64,000 nt of DNA from Aurantiacibacter rhizosphaerae (GTDB lineage: Bacteria; Pseudomonadota; Alphaproteobacteria; Sphingomonadales; Sphingomonadaceae): assembly GCF_009807005.1 (NCBI RefSeq), contig NZ_WUBR01000001.1, positions 372,001-436,000 of the forward strand. The letters run 5' to 3'. Made by a program: the position numbers and the translations under genes. The notes under the pieces were generated by a model that was not told the DNA's origin, ran no database searches, and was given only the letters and a program-made list of their open reading frames with translations. Position 1 is the first letter of the stretch, and each line of letters starts with the position of its first letter. Below, piece by piece: positions 25,156 through 34,440 of the stretch.

Positions 25156-25497
25156 TGCCGAAATACCCGTCCGATTTGCCAATAGCCACAGCTTCACAGC
25201 GGCAAATTAAGCGGTGGTAAACAGATAGGGGTGGGCGACACTTATCTGCAAGTCTTTGAAAACTTTATGATTTCATGGATTTTTACAATTTAGCAAAGTT
25301 AACAAGGCTTTTATCGAAACCAATTGTTCATCGAGTTTTCGTATTTCACGAAATTGGCTTTGAAACATGATCTCATCAAGATTGAGAATCGATCGTTTCG
25401 CTGGCGGTAATTGATCTACCGATGAGGCAGCAGGAATTGCTGCATTGTATCGGCCAGACCATTGATGCGGCAGCGAATGACGGATAGCGCAGCGCGC
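25156..25497. promoter_or_regulatory. Divergent intergenic region before the capsule locus
   Basis: About 340 bp between the roadblock gene and the first glycosyltransferase, clearly AT-richer from about 25,230 to 25,400, as expected for a divergent promoter zone. No gene or named motif was found. Confidence 0.4.
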
Positions 25498-26634
25498 ATG
25501 AAGATCGTCATCATCTCTCGCGGCTATCCCTCTGCCGAGCGTCTTTACAACCATGGGTTCGTTCACCGCCGCGTGCTGGCCTATCGCGCGCTTGGTCATG
25601 ATGTGACGGTGATCTGGCGGCATCATCGCCCGCATGTCGAGGCGTATGAATTCGATGGCGTTCCGGTGAAGGTGCTCACCCCGGCAGATGCGCTGGCACT
25701 GATCCTGCGTGAGCAGCCCGATACGGTTGCCCTGCACGCCCCGGGCGATGATTTTGCCGAGGTGATAGAGAACGTGCCGCCGCATATCCCCGTGAATGGC
25801 TGGATATATGGCGCAGAGATCATGCCCTTCTATCAGGTCACCGAAAGGGAGGGGCATAACCGGGAGCGTTGGAACAAGGCCCGCGCCACGTTCGAGCGGC
25901 GCATCGCGTACTGGCGATCGCTGGTGGATCGCTGGCCCGCCAATTTCCGCATGGTTTTCGTATCGCAATTTTCCGCAGACGAGGCTTTTCGCGCAGTTGG
26001 CTGCGAACTGCCACGCTGGACTGTCTCGCCAAGCCCGGTGGATACGCAATTGTTCCGCCACGAGGAGCGGACGGCGGACCACCGGTTCGAAGTCCTGTCC
26101 ATCAGGCCGTTCAGCGACTGGCGCTATGCAAATGACCTTTCGGCAAAGGCGATCTGCATGCTGGCCGAACATGAGCTGTTCGATCGCTTCCGCTTTCGCT
26201 TCATGGGTGAAGGGCACCTGTTTGACGAGATGGTGGAGCCTGTTCGCCACTTCGCAAATGTGTCGGTCGAAAAGTCCTTCATGACGCAGCAACGTGTGGC
26301 CGAACTGCATCGCACGGCAGGCATTTTTCTGTGCCCTACGCGGAATGACGCACAAGGTGTGAGCCGGGACGAGGCAATGTCTTCCGGCCTTGTGCCCGTA
26401 ACCAATGCCGTTGGCGCGGTGCCGGAATTCGCCGATACGTCATGCGCGTGGCTCGCGCCGGAAGAAGATCATGTCGCTCTGGCGCAAGGATTGCTCACTC
26501 TGGCGCAGAAATCGGAGATGTTTCTTGCCAAGTCGCGCGCCGCGGCCTCGCGTATTCGCGAAACCATTGCATTGGACAAAATCATCCCGCGAGAACTGGC
26601 TCTTATGACCCCGGAAACTACGACAGACCACTGA
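25498..26634 (+). CDS. GT4-family glycosyltransferase
   Basis: 378-residue GT-B glycosyltransferase. The N-terminal Rossmann domain opens MKIVIISRGYPS; the C-terminal nucleotide-sugar domain has FRFRFMGEGHLFDEM and the segment VSRDEAMSSGLVPVTNAVGAV, where the first acidic position of the E-X7-E motif is Asp. An upstream in-frame ATG at 25477 is possible. The classical Vi locus lacks this enzyme, so it may add a branch or act on the terminal anchor. The next gene follows after about 120 bp of AT-richer sequence and may have its own promoter. Confidence 0.85.
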   Translation: MKIVIISRGYPSAERLYNHGFVHRRVLAYRALGHDVTVIWRHHRPHVEAYEFDGVPVKVLTPADALALILREQPDTVALHAPGDDFAEVIENVPPHIPVNGWIYGAEIMPFYQVTEREGHNRERWNKARATFERRIAYWRSLVDRWPANFRMVFVSQFSADEAFRAVGCELPRWTVSPSPVDTQLFRHEERTADHRFEVLSIRPFSDWRYANDLSAKAICMLAEHELFDRFRFRFMGEGHLFDEMVEPVRHFANVSVEKSFMTQQRVAELHRTAGIFLCPTRNDAQGVSRDEAMSSGLVPVTNAVGAVPEFADTSCAWLAPEEDHVALAQGLLTLAQKSEMFLAKSRAAASRIRETIALDKIIPRELALMTPETTTDH

Positions 26635-26754
26635 ATTGACCGCCATAACTATTGTGATATAGGCTCGCCGCTTGGTTGTGATGGCAGGTGGGCATCGCAA
26701 AATAAGCGGCCTTTGATCGCGCCCGCCTTATTGAAACTGAATAGAGGAAATACA

Positions 26755-28044
26755 TTGTCTTTCATGCAGGCGCGTCTGTGCGTGGTGGGCCTCGGCTACG
26801 TAGGTTTGCCACTGGCCCACTCCTTCGCCAAGAAACTCGAAAATGTCGTGGGCTTTGATGTATCAGAGGGCCGCATTGCTGAATTGCGAGACGGTTTTGA
26901 TCGAACGGGCGAACTCACCCGAGAGCAGATGGAGGCCACCACTCTGAAGGTCACCTCTGATCCGGCTGCGATAACCGAGGCGGATGTCGTTATCGTTGCA
27001 GTGCCTACGCCGGTGGACAAACAGCGCAGGCCCGACCTCTCCATCCTGAAAAGCGCGTGCCAGACCGTGGGTCAGCACATGAAGCGCGGTGCAACCGTGG
27101 TGTTTGAATCGACGGTGTTCCCCGGTGCGACAGAGGAAATCTGCGCCCCGATCCTGGCCGAAGCATCCGGCATGACGTCGGGTGTAGACTTCAAGCTGGC
27201 CTACAGCCCTGAGCGGATCAATCCCGGCGACAAGGAGCACCCGGTCGAGAAGATCGTGAAGGTCGTGTCGGGCGAGGATGAAGAGACTGCCGAGGCGATG
27301 GCCCAACTTTACGGCATCATCATCGATGCGGGCACGCACAAGGCCACTTCGATCAGGGTTGCAGAAGCTGCAAAGGTGCTGGAAAACACCCAGCGCGACA
27401 TCAACATTGCGTTGATGAACGAACTGGCGCGGATCTGCCGCAAGGCCGGTATTCGCACTGCCGACGTTCTGGAAGCTGCATCCACCAAGTGGAATTTTCT
27501 GCCGTTCAAGCCGGGTCTTGTCGGCGGGCACTGCATCGGCGTTGACCCCTATTACCTTACGTCAAAGGCAGAAGAACTGGGCTATCACCCCGAGGTGATC
27601 CTGTCCGGCAGGCGCATCAACGATTCCATGCCGCGCTACGTCGCCACCGAGATGCTGCAGATGATCGCTGCTAGCGGCTCTCCCATCCGGGGCTCGCGGG
27701 TCGGAGTTCTGGGGGTCACGTTCAAGGAGAATGTGCCCGACGTCAGAAACAGCAAGGTTCTTGAGCTCGTCGACTTTCTCAAGAGCTTCGGCCTCGAAGT
27801 GATCGCATACGATCCGATGGCGAATTCAGACGAGGTAAAGGATGAATACGGTCTGGACCTTTCGCCCAAGGAGGGGCTGACCGATCTCGACGCGCTGGTA
27901 ATCGCTGTAAGGCACGATGCCTTCATGGATGGCCTCGATGCGTGGATCGGTGAAAATCTGAAAGCGGGTGGCGCGCTTGTTGATCTGAAATCGATCCTGT
28001 CGCCGAAGGAATACGAGAAAAATTACAATTACTGGTCACTGTAA
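26755..28044 (+). CDS. tviB: UDP-N-acetylglucosamine 6-dehydrogenase (TviB/WbpO-type)
   Basis: NAD-dependent oxidation of UDP-GlcNAc (or UDP-GalNAc) to the uronate. About 429 residues. Visible are the Rossmann VVGLGYVGLPLAHSFA, the PTPVDKQRRPDL segment, STVFPGATEE, the AKVLENTQRDINIALMNELA helix and the catalytic Cys in GLVGGHCIGVDPYYL. A TTG start at 26755 has AGAGG seven bases upstream; the ATG at 26764 does not. The product feeds the convergent TviC epimerase, giving UDP-GalNAcA for a Vi-like polymer. Confidence 0.92.
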   Translation: MSFMQARLCVVGLGYVGLPLAHSFAKKLENVVGFDVSEGRIAELRDGFDRTGELTREQMEATTLKVTSDPAAITEADVVIVAVPTPVDKQRRPDLSILKSACQTVGQHMKRGATVVFESTVFPGATEEICAPILAEASGMTSGVDFKLAYSPERINPGDKEHPVEKIVKVVSGEDEETAEAMAQLYGIIIDAGTHKATSIRVAEAAKVLENTQRDINIALMNELARICRKAGIRTADVLEAASTKWNFLPFKPGLVGGHCIGVDPYYLTSKAEELGYHPEVILSGRRINDSMPRYVATEMLQMIAASGSPIRGSRVGVLGVTFKENVPDVRNSKVLELVDFLKSFGLEVIAYDPMANSDEVKDEYGLDLSPKEGLTDLDALVIAVRHDAFMDGLDAWIGENLKAGGALVDLKSILSPKEYEKNYNYWSL

Positions 28045-28060
28045 TCGGTTAGAAACAAGT

Positions 28061-30520
28061 ATGTTGATAATTTGTCCGATAGGCACCTGCCGAATTAACA
28101 CCCCGCTGCGGCGCGCGCGAACAACGCATGATGTCGCGTGGGAGAAATCGCGGAATTACGGCTTTACGCACACTGCGCACGAAGCGCTCCAGCAGCTGCG
28201 TTACATGCTGGGTGAGCTTGATATCCCCGAGCAGGTTCGTCAGGTTTCCTTCCGGCATGGCGGCGCCAATGGCGGCAGGACGGAGGGCACGGACATGCCC
28301 GACGAAATGCTGACGGTGCCCGATCACTACCTCGTAGAGATTTCATCTGCCAAGAACATCACCCTTGATGGCTATGCCGTGCAGGTGAACTATTTCTACA
28401 AGCGGTTCGACGATTTCTTTTCTGACCGGGGGCGGCAGCTCCGATTCGCGCAGTTGGCATCGGAAGAGACGCTCGACGAATTTCATAGCTGGCTCGAAGC
28501 GCAGCCATCTTTCGACAGGCTTCCGGAGGAAGATCAACTGATTCTGAAAAGGATCCGTATTGCGAAGGATACCAAGGAGAACATTCATGCCGCCTTGTCC
28601 GCGATGCTGGAGTTGGTTCCGCGCGAACGCCTGATCGTGACCACGCACGTGGACGCGCAGGACGTCGCGGGTCGGCATCTTTCATCGCGCCGGCGCCACA
28701 TTTCAGATGTCGAAGAATGTTGCTATAATCTCGACATCACTTGCTACAATCCCACCGGTCTTATGCGCCGCATGGGGCAGCGCGTTGCTCTTCAGAACGA
28801 TGGGCGCGATTTAACCCACTTCACCGAAAAATTTTCCGACGCCCTTTTCCGCGATTGGAATGCGCATTTCTTCGGCGCTGATCCGCTCGTCGAAGAGCAT
28901 GGTTTCAATCTCAAGAAATACGCTCGCGATATCGAGGCCGGAGACGTGTTCAGGGCATCGCGCGAGTTGCGTGCCGCCGTGCGCCAATATCCGGACAACT
29001 ATCCTCTGCAACTGGAACTGGCTCGCCTTAAATACAGGCTAGGCGACTATGCATCGGCTCTGGAATTTTACGAAGAGCGCGGAAAGGACGGGGTTTTCTC
29101 CGACAGCGATCAGGAAGCCTGGCTGGTTTCGACCTATGAGACAGGCGCTTTCAAAAAGGCCTATGAGCTTGGCGAGATGCTTTTGGCGGATGAGGTGGAA
29201 ACAGACACCATTCATGCGACTGTCGCGCGTGCTGCGGCAGGTATCGGCGAAATCGATAATGCCATCAGCCGTTGGAAACACCTTTTCTTCGAGGGCCAAG
29301 CTCCGTTCGAGGCAGCTAGCGAGGTGCTCGACCTGCTTGACCGTCGTTCCAATTCCGCTGTCCGCAAAGACGAGTGGGTGGCACTGGTTCTTGAACGTTA
29401 TCCCGAGCACGAAGATGCTTTGGCAGTTCTCTGGCGCAGTGCGATCGCAAAGCGCTCGTTCGAGCGGCTAAACTACCTGCTCGGAAAGTCTCAAAATTTC
29501 TCGTCAGAACTGGCCATCGAACTCGCGGCGGAATGCTGCGATGCCGAATTGCATGCGTTGGGCGCGAAATTGCTTGTCTCTCAATCCGAATGGGATGCGG
29601 AGATTGAAGAAGGTAGCACGGCAGAAACACTCAGGAGCTGGGCAGACGATCGCCGTTCTCGCTGGCTCATTGAGGGTGGCCAGCTTCTTGAGGCAGGAAA
29701 GCTTGGCGAAGCAGCCCAACGCATAAGTGCCGCAGGAATCGCTGGTGATGCACGGGCGCGCCAGCCGATGCGCGAGGTCCAAAAGGCGCTGCTGACTTCG
29801 GCGCGCGAGGCCTACAAGGCGGCGGAGTACGAAAAGGTCCTGAAGGTTGTAGAAACCGCTCGCCGAGCGCTGGTCGAATTTCGTGAGATGCATCTTCTTG
29901 CGGGTCGCTCGAATTACAATCTCGAGAATTACGAAGCCGCAGTTGAACATCTGTTGGAGGAAGTTGCGGGTAAGCCATTCAACGCCCGCATGGCGTGGAT
30001 TATCGCCAGGGCGGCCATCAATTCCGACCAGTTCGGCGTCGCCATAGACCAGTTGCTCTTAATCGCCGATGACGAGAGTAGTACTGCCGAGGAGCGCGCT
30101 GACGCAGTCTCTAGAGCCGAGCGCCTTGTCGGTCGGACCGTGCGCCAGGTGCGCGACCTCACGGCCCAAGAGCGTTTTGGCGATGCTCACCAATTGGTGG
30201 GTAAACTTAGCCGCCTCGAAGCCGGGCAGGAGCGCGCTGAAACTGAGCGTAGGCGCCTCGGTTCCGCTCTCAAGAAGCAGATCGCGGTGCTTCATGAATC
30301 GCAAACGGACGAACAGTTGGACCTTGCTCGTCTGTTGCTCGAAATCGATCCGGAAAACGAATTTGCGGCCAAGAACGCCGCGCTGGCCGCGCTGCACTCC
30401 GGACAATTCGAAACCGCTATTGGGTTCTTCGAAAAACAGCGTCCGTTGACGGATAATAAGCGCCAGGTTGATCGCAATATTGCCAAGTGCCAAGCTTTGC
30501 TCGCTCGAAAGGCGGCTTGA
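28061..30520 (+). CDS. tviD: TviD-like O-acetyltransferase with TPR repeats
   Basis: 819 residues, close to the 831 of Salmonella TviD. The N-terminal 270 residues resemble an SGNH/GSCFA fold: ICPIGTCRINTP gives block I as G-T-C-R, and DLTHFTEKF (Asp250 and His253) gives the D-x-x-H of block V. From about residue 280 to the end there are degenerate TPR-type helical pairs (for example YPLQLELARLKYRLGDYASA). TviD O-acetylates the GalNAcA residues of Vi antigen. The position between tviB and tviE matches the Vi locus. That it acetylates this polymer is inference. Confidence 0.75.
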   Translation: MLIICPIGTCRINTPLRRARTTHDVAWEKSRNYGFTHTAHEALQQLRYMLGELDIPEQVRQVSFRHGGANGGRTEGTDMPDEMLTVPDHYLVEISSAKNITLDGYAVQVNYFYKRFDDFFSDRGRQLRFAQLASEETLDEFHSWLEAQPSFDRLPEEDQLILKRIRIAKDTKENIHAALSAMLELVPRERLIVTTHVDAQDVAGRHLSSRRRHISDVEECCYNLDITCYNPTGLMRRMGQRVALQNDGRDLTHFTEKFSDALFRDWNAHFFGADPLVEEHGFNLKKYARDIEAGDVFRASRELRAAVRQYPDNYPLQLELARLKYRLGDYASALEFYEERGKDGVFSDSDQEAWLVSTYETGAFKKAYELGEMLLADEVETDTIHATVARAAAGIGEIDNAISRWKHLFFEGQAPFEAASEVLDLLDRRSNSAVRKDEWVALVLERYPEHEDALAVLWRSAIAKRSFERLNYLLGKSQNFSSELAIELAAECCDAELHALGAKLLVSQSEWDAEIEEGSTAETLRSWADDRRSRWLIEGGQLLEAGKLGEAAQRISAAGIAGDARARQPMREVQKALLTSAREAYKAAEYEKVLKVVETARRALVEFREMHLLAGRSNYNLENYEAAVEHLLEEVAGKPFNARMAWIIARAAINSDQFGVAIDQLLLIADDESSTAEERADAVSRAERLVGRTVRQVRDLTAQERFGDAHQLVGKLSRLEAGQERAETERRRLGSALKKQIAVLHESQTDEQLDLARLLLEIDPENEFAAKNAALAALHSGQFETAIGFFEKQRPLTDNKRQVDRNIAKCQALLARKAA

Positions 30521-30552
30521 ATGTTCCATGATCTGAAGAAAAGCGATTTGTT

Positions 30553-32460
30553 ATGAAGTCTCATGCTCTTCAGTCGAAAGGCGAACTTGGCCTCGATGGC
30601 GATACCATCAAGACCCTGAAAGAACTGCTGGGCAGGTGCACCAGCTTGCGGGCATCGCAGATCGCGGCGGAACAGGCCCGCCGATTTGAAGAGGTTGCGC
30701 GTTTCGACAACGAGGCCATGATCCTGCTGTTGCAGATCAAGGACAAGGCCAAGCTGATCGATGAGACAGGCGACGCCTGGCAGGCGCTGTATGACGAGGA
30801 TCCGGGCGTCGACATCGTGGTTCGCAATCTCATCAACTCCCACGCCAAGCATCGGCGCGGGGAAGATGCGCTGCACCTGATCAATCGCCACTTCCCGCAA
30901 GACACGGATCAGCGCGCTGTCCTGATTCAGCGGGCCAGCATGCTGGAGGCCATCGGGTTTCCAGAGCAATCATACGAAACCTACGAGCGACTGATTCAGG
31001 AAGAGCCTGAGGATGATCGCGCGCGGCTGCATTATGCCATACGCCTGGCGAAAGTCGGCCGGCTTGCCGATGCGGTTCGCATCATCGACCCGGTGGCGGA
31101 AAAGCTGGAGCAGGACGAGCGCCACGCCAAGACCTTTGCCGACTGGCGGGCCAAGGTGGATGTGCTGCACCGTCTGGCTCCAGAGCGTGATCTGCAGGGC
31201 GTCGATTGCCGCATTCTCTCGCTGGAATGCCTGCTGCGCCAGTTCGAGAATCGCGAGATTACCAAGCCGCGCGGCAGGTACAACATCGCGCTCGTGACAG
31301 GCGGGCTCGGCGCAGGCGGTGCGGAGCGGCAGTTGTCACGGCTGGCGCGATTGCTGAAATCAGAGCACGGCGATCTGCACAAGGTCTGCGTTGTCGTGAA
31401 GACGCTGCTTCTGAATGAGGTGAAGCCGAACGATTTCTTCCTGCCCGATTTGCAGGCCGACGAAATAGAGGTCGTCGAGATCGAGGCGATGGAACCTGTC
31501 GCGGCAGCGCGGCAAGTGGATCTGGACGAAGATACAGCGCTGCTGTTCGCGATGCTGCCGCCGCAGGTACATTACGGCGTCACCCGCCTTGCTCCGTATT
31601 ACCGGAAAAACAAGTTCAATGTCGCGAGCGTGTGGCAGGACGGTGCTACGCTTTACGGTTGCCTCGCCGCTCTGTTCGCTGGTGTGCCCAACATCCAACT
31701 GGTGTTCCGCGGTCTTCCGCCCAGCGTGCGCAAGGAGCGGGATCAGCCGGAGTACGAGGTTCTCTTCAAGGGAATGGCCAGGATTCCGGGTGTCACACTG
31801 GTGAGCAACAGCAAGCTGGTGGCAGGCGAGTATGCCCGTTGGCTGGAAATTGAAGAAGACAAGGTCGACATTCTCTACAACGCCGTCACCGCCTACTCGA
31901 CCGAGAACGAGGCAGAGGACGAGGAGAAGTGGCAAAAGTTCGCCGAGCGGACGTTCGATGCCGATACGACCCTAGGCGGCGTTTTCCGCCTGGAAGGGCT
32001 GAAGCAACCCAGCCTGTGGGTCAATTTTGCCGCGCATTATTACGAACGTTTCCCCAAATCGCGTTTCATCCTGCTGGGCGATGGCAGGATGCGGGAGACA
32101 TTGAAGAAGCAGATCGCCAGCCTTGGATTGACAGACAGGTTCCTGCTGGTTGGCCGCACGCGCAGCGTCGGCTTCTGGTATGAGAAGATGGATGTGAAGC
32201 TGCTGCTTTCCCAGTTCGAGGGGCTGCCCAACGTATTGATCGAGGCGCAGGCCGCCGGTGTGCCCGTGCTGGCCACGCCGACGGGTGGATCATCCGAATG
32301 CTTCGTCGAAGGCGAGACGGGGTATATTCTTGATGACATCCTGGAGCCGGATCTTAACATGGCCGTGGAAAAAGCGCATGAACTCGCCACGCGTTTTCGT
32401 GAAGATGCGGGCGGCCAGCCAGGCCGCGCGCGACTTTGTTGGCCAGAGATTTTCCGATGA
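30553..32460 (+). CDS. tviE: TviE-like GT4 glycosyltransferase, C-terminus probably frameshifted
   Basis: 635 residues: about 230 residues of TPR-like helices, then a GT4 GT-B enzyme (TGGLGAGGAERQLSRL; nucleotide-sugar motif EGLPNVLIEAQAAGVPVLAT with E-X7-E intact). TviE is the Vi polymerase candidate. The final residues (GGQPGRARLCWPEIFR) are untypical, whereas the next reading frame continues QAARDFVGQRFSDEQS and then TFLRICEA to a stop at 32500, the normal end of GT4 proteins. One extra base near 32405-32415, by mutation or sequencing error, would explain this. Confidence 0.85.
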   Translation: MKSHALQSKGELGLDGDTIKTLKELLGRCTSLRASQIAAEQARRFEEVARFDNEAMILLLQIKDKAKLIDETGDAWQALYDEDPGVDIVVRNLINSHAKHRRGEDALHLINRHFPQDTDQRAVLIQRASMLEAIGFPEQSYETYERLIQEEPEDDRARLHYAIRLAKVGRLADAVRIIDPVAEKLEQDERHAKTFADWRAKVDVLHRLAPERDLQGVDCRILSLECLLRQFENREITKPRGRYNIALVTGGLGAGGAERQLSRLARLLKSEHGDLHKVCVVVKTLLLNEVKPNDFFLPDLQADEIEVVEIEAMEPVAAARQVDLDEDTALLFAMLPPQVHYGVTRLAPYYRKNKFNVASVWQDGATLYGCLAALFAGVPNIQLVFRGLPPSVRKERDQPEYEVLFKGMARIPGVTLVSNSKLVAGEYARWLEIEEDKVDILYNAVTAYSTENEAEDEEKWQKFAERTFDADTTLGGVFRLEGLKQPSLWVNFAAHYYERFPKSRFILLGDGRMRETLKKQIASLGLTDRFLLVGRTRSVGFWYEKMDVKLLLSQFEGLPNVLIEAQAAGVPVLATPTGGSSECFVEGETGYILDDILEPDLNMAVEKAHELATRFREDAGGQPGRARLCWPEIFR

Positions 32461-32500
32461 ACAGTCGCTGCGCACATTTCTCCGCATCTGTGAAGCTTGA
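32401..32500 (+). other. Displaced C-terminal coding end of tviE
   Basis: In the plus-strand frame one base later than tviE, the stretch to the TGA at 32498-32500 encodes a GT4-like ending (FVGQRFSDEQS then LRICEA). The transition is around GATGCGGGCGGCC. It should be joined to tviE if the extra base is confirmed as an error. Confidence 0.6.
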
Positions 32501-32545
32501 TTTATCTTGCCGGGTCGCGGATGGTCGGAGCTTCGGGGTAATTCA

Positions 32546-33625
32546 ATGAAACGTCTCATGCGTACCATGCTTGTCGCTCTCAGCGTCGGACTGCTGGGTG
32601 CCTGCGCCCTGCCCAGGGGCGGCCCCTCCACTTCCGAGGTGGTTGAGAGCAACCAGACCCAGATACAGCTGGTGCCGATCACGCAGTGGCAGGCAGAGGC
32701 CGGGGCTGCCGATGCAATGTCCCGGCTGCCAGATACTTTCCGTGCGGTAGGGTCTACTGATTTCCAGACGCTGAGAACCGGCGATATCCTCAGCGTCACC
32801 ATCAGCGAAGCTTCCGGGAATGGCAGTTTCCCGCAGACGATCGCATCCCCGATCACGATGGACAGCGTGGAGGTTGCTTCAGACGGTGCCATTACCGTGC
32901 CTTTCGCGGGCAGGGTTCAGGCAGAGGGGATGACGACGGCTGAACTCACCACCGCCATTCGCCGCCGACTGGTGCGCCAGCTGTACGGCCCGCAGGTTTT
33001 CGTTTCGCGCACCGGCTCCACCAGTCGCAGCGTTACGGTGACGGGCGATGTCGTGGAAGGCGGCGCGCTGGAGCTTACTCCGCAAACCTCTAGCCTTTCG
33101 GCCGTGATCGGTGCGGCGGGCCTCGTTCGGGAAGAGGGCGCGGAATATGTGGTTGAAGTCCACCGCAACGGCGCGACAGCCGAGGTTGGCCTCAACACGC
33201 TATATTCCGATCCGACCTATGACATCGCGCTGATGCCGGGCGATGTCATTTCGCTTCGCCGCGATAGCCGCTTCTACATCATCATGGGCGCCGTGGGCGA
33301 AGCTGCGCGCGTGCCGTTGCCACGCAATGATTACATGTTGATGGATGCGCTGGGCAGTGCGCGCGGCCTGGAAGACGCGACGGCCGATCCCACCGGGGTT
33401 TTCGTATTCCGCCGCGGCGCGAATGTGGCGAATGCCACCGGGCAGGACGTGATCTACCGCATGAACATGAGCGACCCGTCCAATATCTTCGCGGCCACCA
33501 GCTTCCCGCTGCTACCGGGTGACATCGTTTATGTAAGCTTTGCGCCATTCAACCAGACCCAGAAAGTCCTGCGGGCGATTAGCGGCGTATCCAGCCTGGC
33601 CAGTTCAGCGACGCGGATCAGATGA
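32546..33625 (+). CDS. vexA: Outer-membrane polysaccharide export lipoprotein (VexA/Wza-type)
   Basis: 359 residues with a lipoprotein signal peptide (lipobox GLLGACALP). The PES domain is visible as LRTGDILSVTISEASG, then SDGAITVPFAGRVQAEGMTTAEL, followed by SLBB-type beta-grasp segments (SVTVTGDVVEGGALELTP; FYIIMGAVGEAARVPL). VexA/Wza/KpsD proteins form the outer-membrane channel for capsule export. Position after tviE and before the ABC transporter genes matches the Vi locus. Confidence 0.92.
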   Translation: MKRLMRTMLVALSVGLLGACALPRGGPSTSEVVESNQTQIQLVPITQWQAEAGAADAMSRLPDTFRAVGSTDFQTLRTGDILSVTISEASGNGSFPQTIASPITMDSVEVASDGAITVPFAGRVQAEGMTTAELTTAIRRRLVRQLYGPQVFVSRTGSTSRSVTVTGDVVEGGALELTPQTSSLSAVIGAAGLVREEGAEYVVEVHRNGATAEVGLNTLYSDPTYDIALMPGDVISLRRDSRFYIIMGAVGEAARVPLPRNDYMLMDALGSARGLEDATADPTGVFVFRRGANVANATGQDVIYRMNMSDPSNIFAATSFPLLPGDIVYVSFAPFNQTQKVLRAISGVSSLASSATRIR

Positions 33626-34440
33626 GCCCCGCGCAAAATGCGGGGCCTCTGGATGCTGTCTCGATCTGGCTGCGCAAGACCAAGGCAATAATCCAGCGCG
33701 AAATCGGCTCACGCTATACGGGCGATGCCATTGGCTATCTCTGGGCCTACATCGTTCCGCTCGCGTGGATTGCCGTTATCTACGTGTTGTTCATCGCGCT
33801 CGATCGCCGGGTTCCGATTGACACCGATCTTGGCAGCTTCATCTGTTCTGGCGTCGTGCCCTATCTGTGCGCGCGCTATGCCGTGAACGCCATATTGCGA
33901 GCCAGAACCGCCTATCGGCACATCCTGTCCTTCTCCACTGTCAGCCACAATCTGGTGGCGGGCGCAGTATTCCTGCTGGAACTGGGCAACAGCATCCTGG
34001 TGTTTCTGACCTTGCTGCTGCTGAATTACGCCCTCTTCGGATTTTTCGAAATGCACGACCCGCTGCTGGCCTTGTGGGGATTTTCGCTGGCTGTGGGCGT
34101 CGGCGGGGCCTTTGGCTATCTGATGATGTCGCTATCCACCATCTGGCCGGCCCTTTCACGCGCCACGCCGATCTTCCTGCGGCCGTTCTTCTATATCTCT
34201 GGCGTCTTCTACACTGCCAACGAGTTGACGCCGCGCGTGGTGGAATTGCTTTCGTGGAACCCGCTTTTCCACGGCATTGAAGTGCTGCGTAGCGGCCTTT
34301 TCGAAGGTTACACCTCGCCGCTGGCCACCAATGCGATGCCGTTGACGTTCATTGCCATCTGTGTCGCGATTGGCTTCATGGTGCAGCGCCGCCGGTTCTC
34401 CGGCGAAGGTGCGGACGAGGATGCATCATGGGCGATCTGA
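33622..34440 (+). CDS. vexB: Capsule ABC transporter permease (VexB/KpsM-type)
   Basis: 272 residues, six predicted membrane helices, ABC-2 type permease. Characteristic are IIQREIGSRYTGDAIGYLWAY near the N-terminus and PIFLRPFFYISGVFYTANEL before the last helices, ending WNPLFHGIEVLRSG. It moves the lipid-linked polymer across the inner membrane. It overlaps vexA by 4 bp (ATGA) and vexC by 13 bp, showing tight coupling. Confidence 0.92.
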   Translation: MSPAQNAGPLDAVSIWLRKTKAIIQREIGSRYTGDAIGYLWAYIVPLAWIAVIYVLFIALDRRVPIDTDLGSFICSGVVPYLCARYAVNAILRARTAYRHILSFSTVSHNLVAGAVFLLELGNSILVFLTLLLLNYALFGFFEMHDPLLALWGFSLAVGVGGAFGYLMMSLSTIWPALSRATPIFLRPFFYISGVFYTANELTPRVVELLSWNPLFHGIEVLRSGLFEGYTSPLATNAMPLTFIAICVAIGFMVQRRRFSGEGADEDASWAI

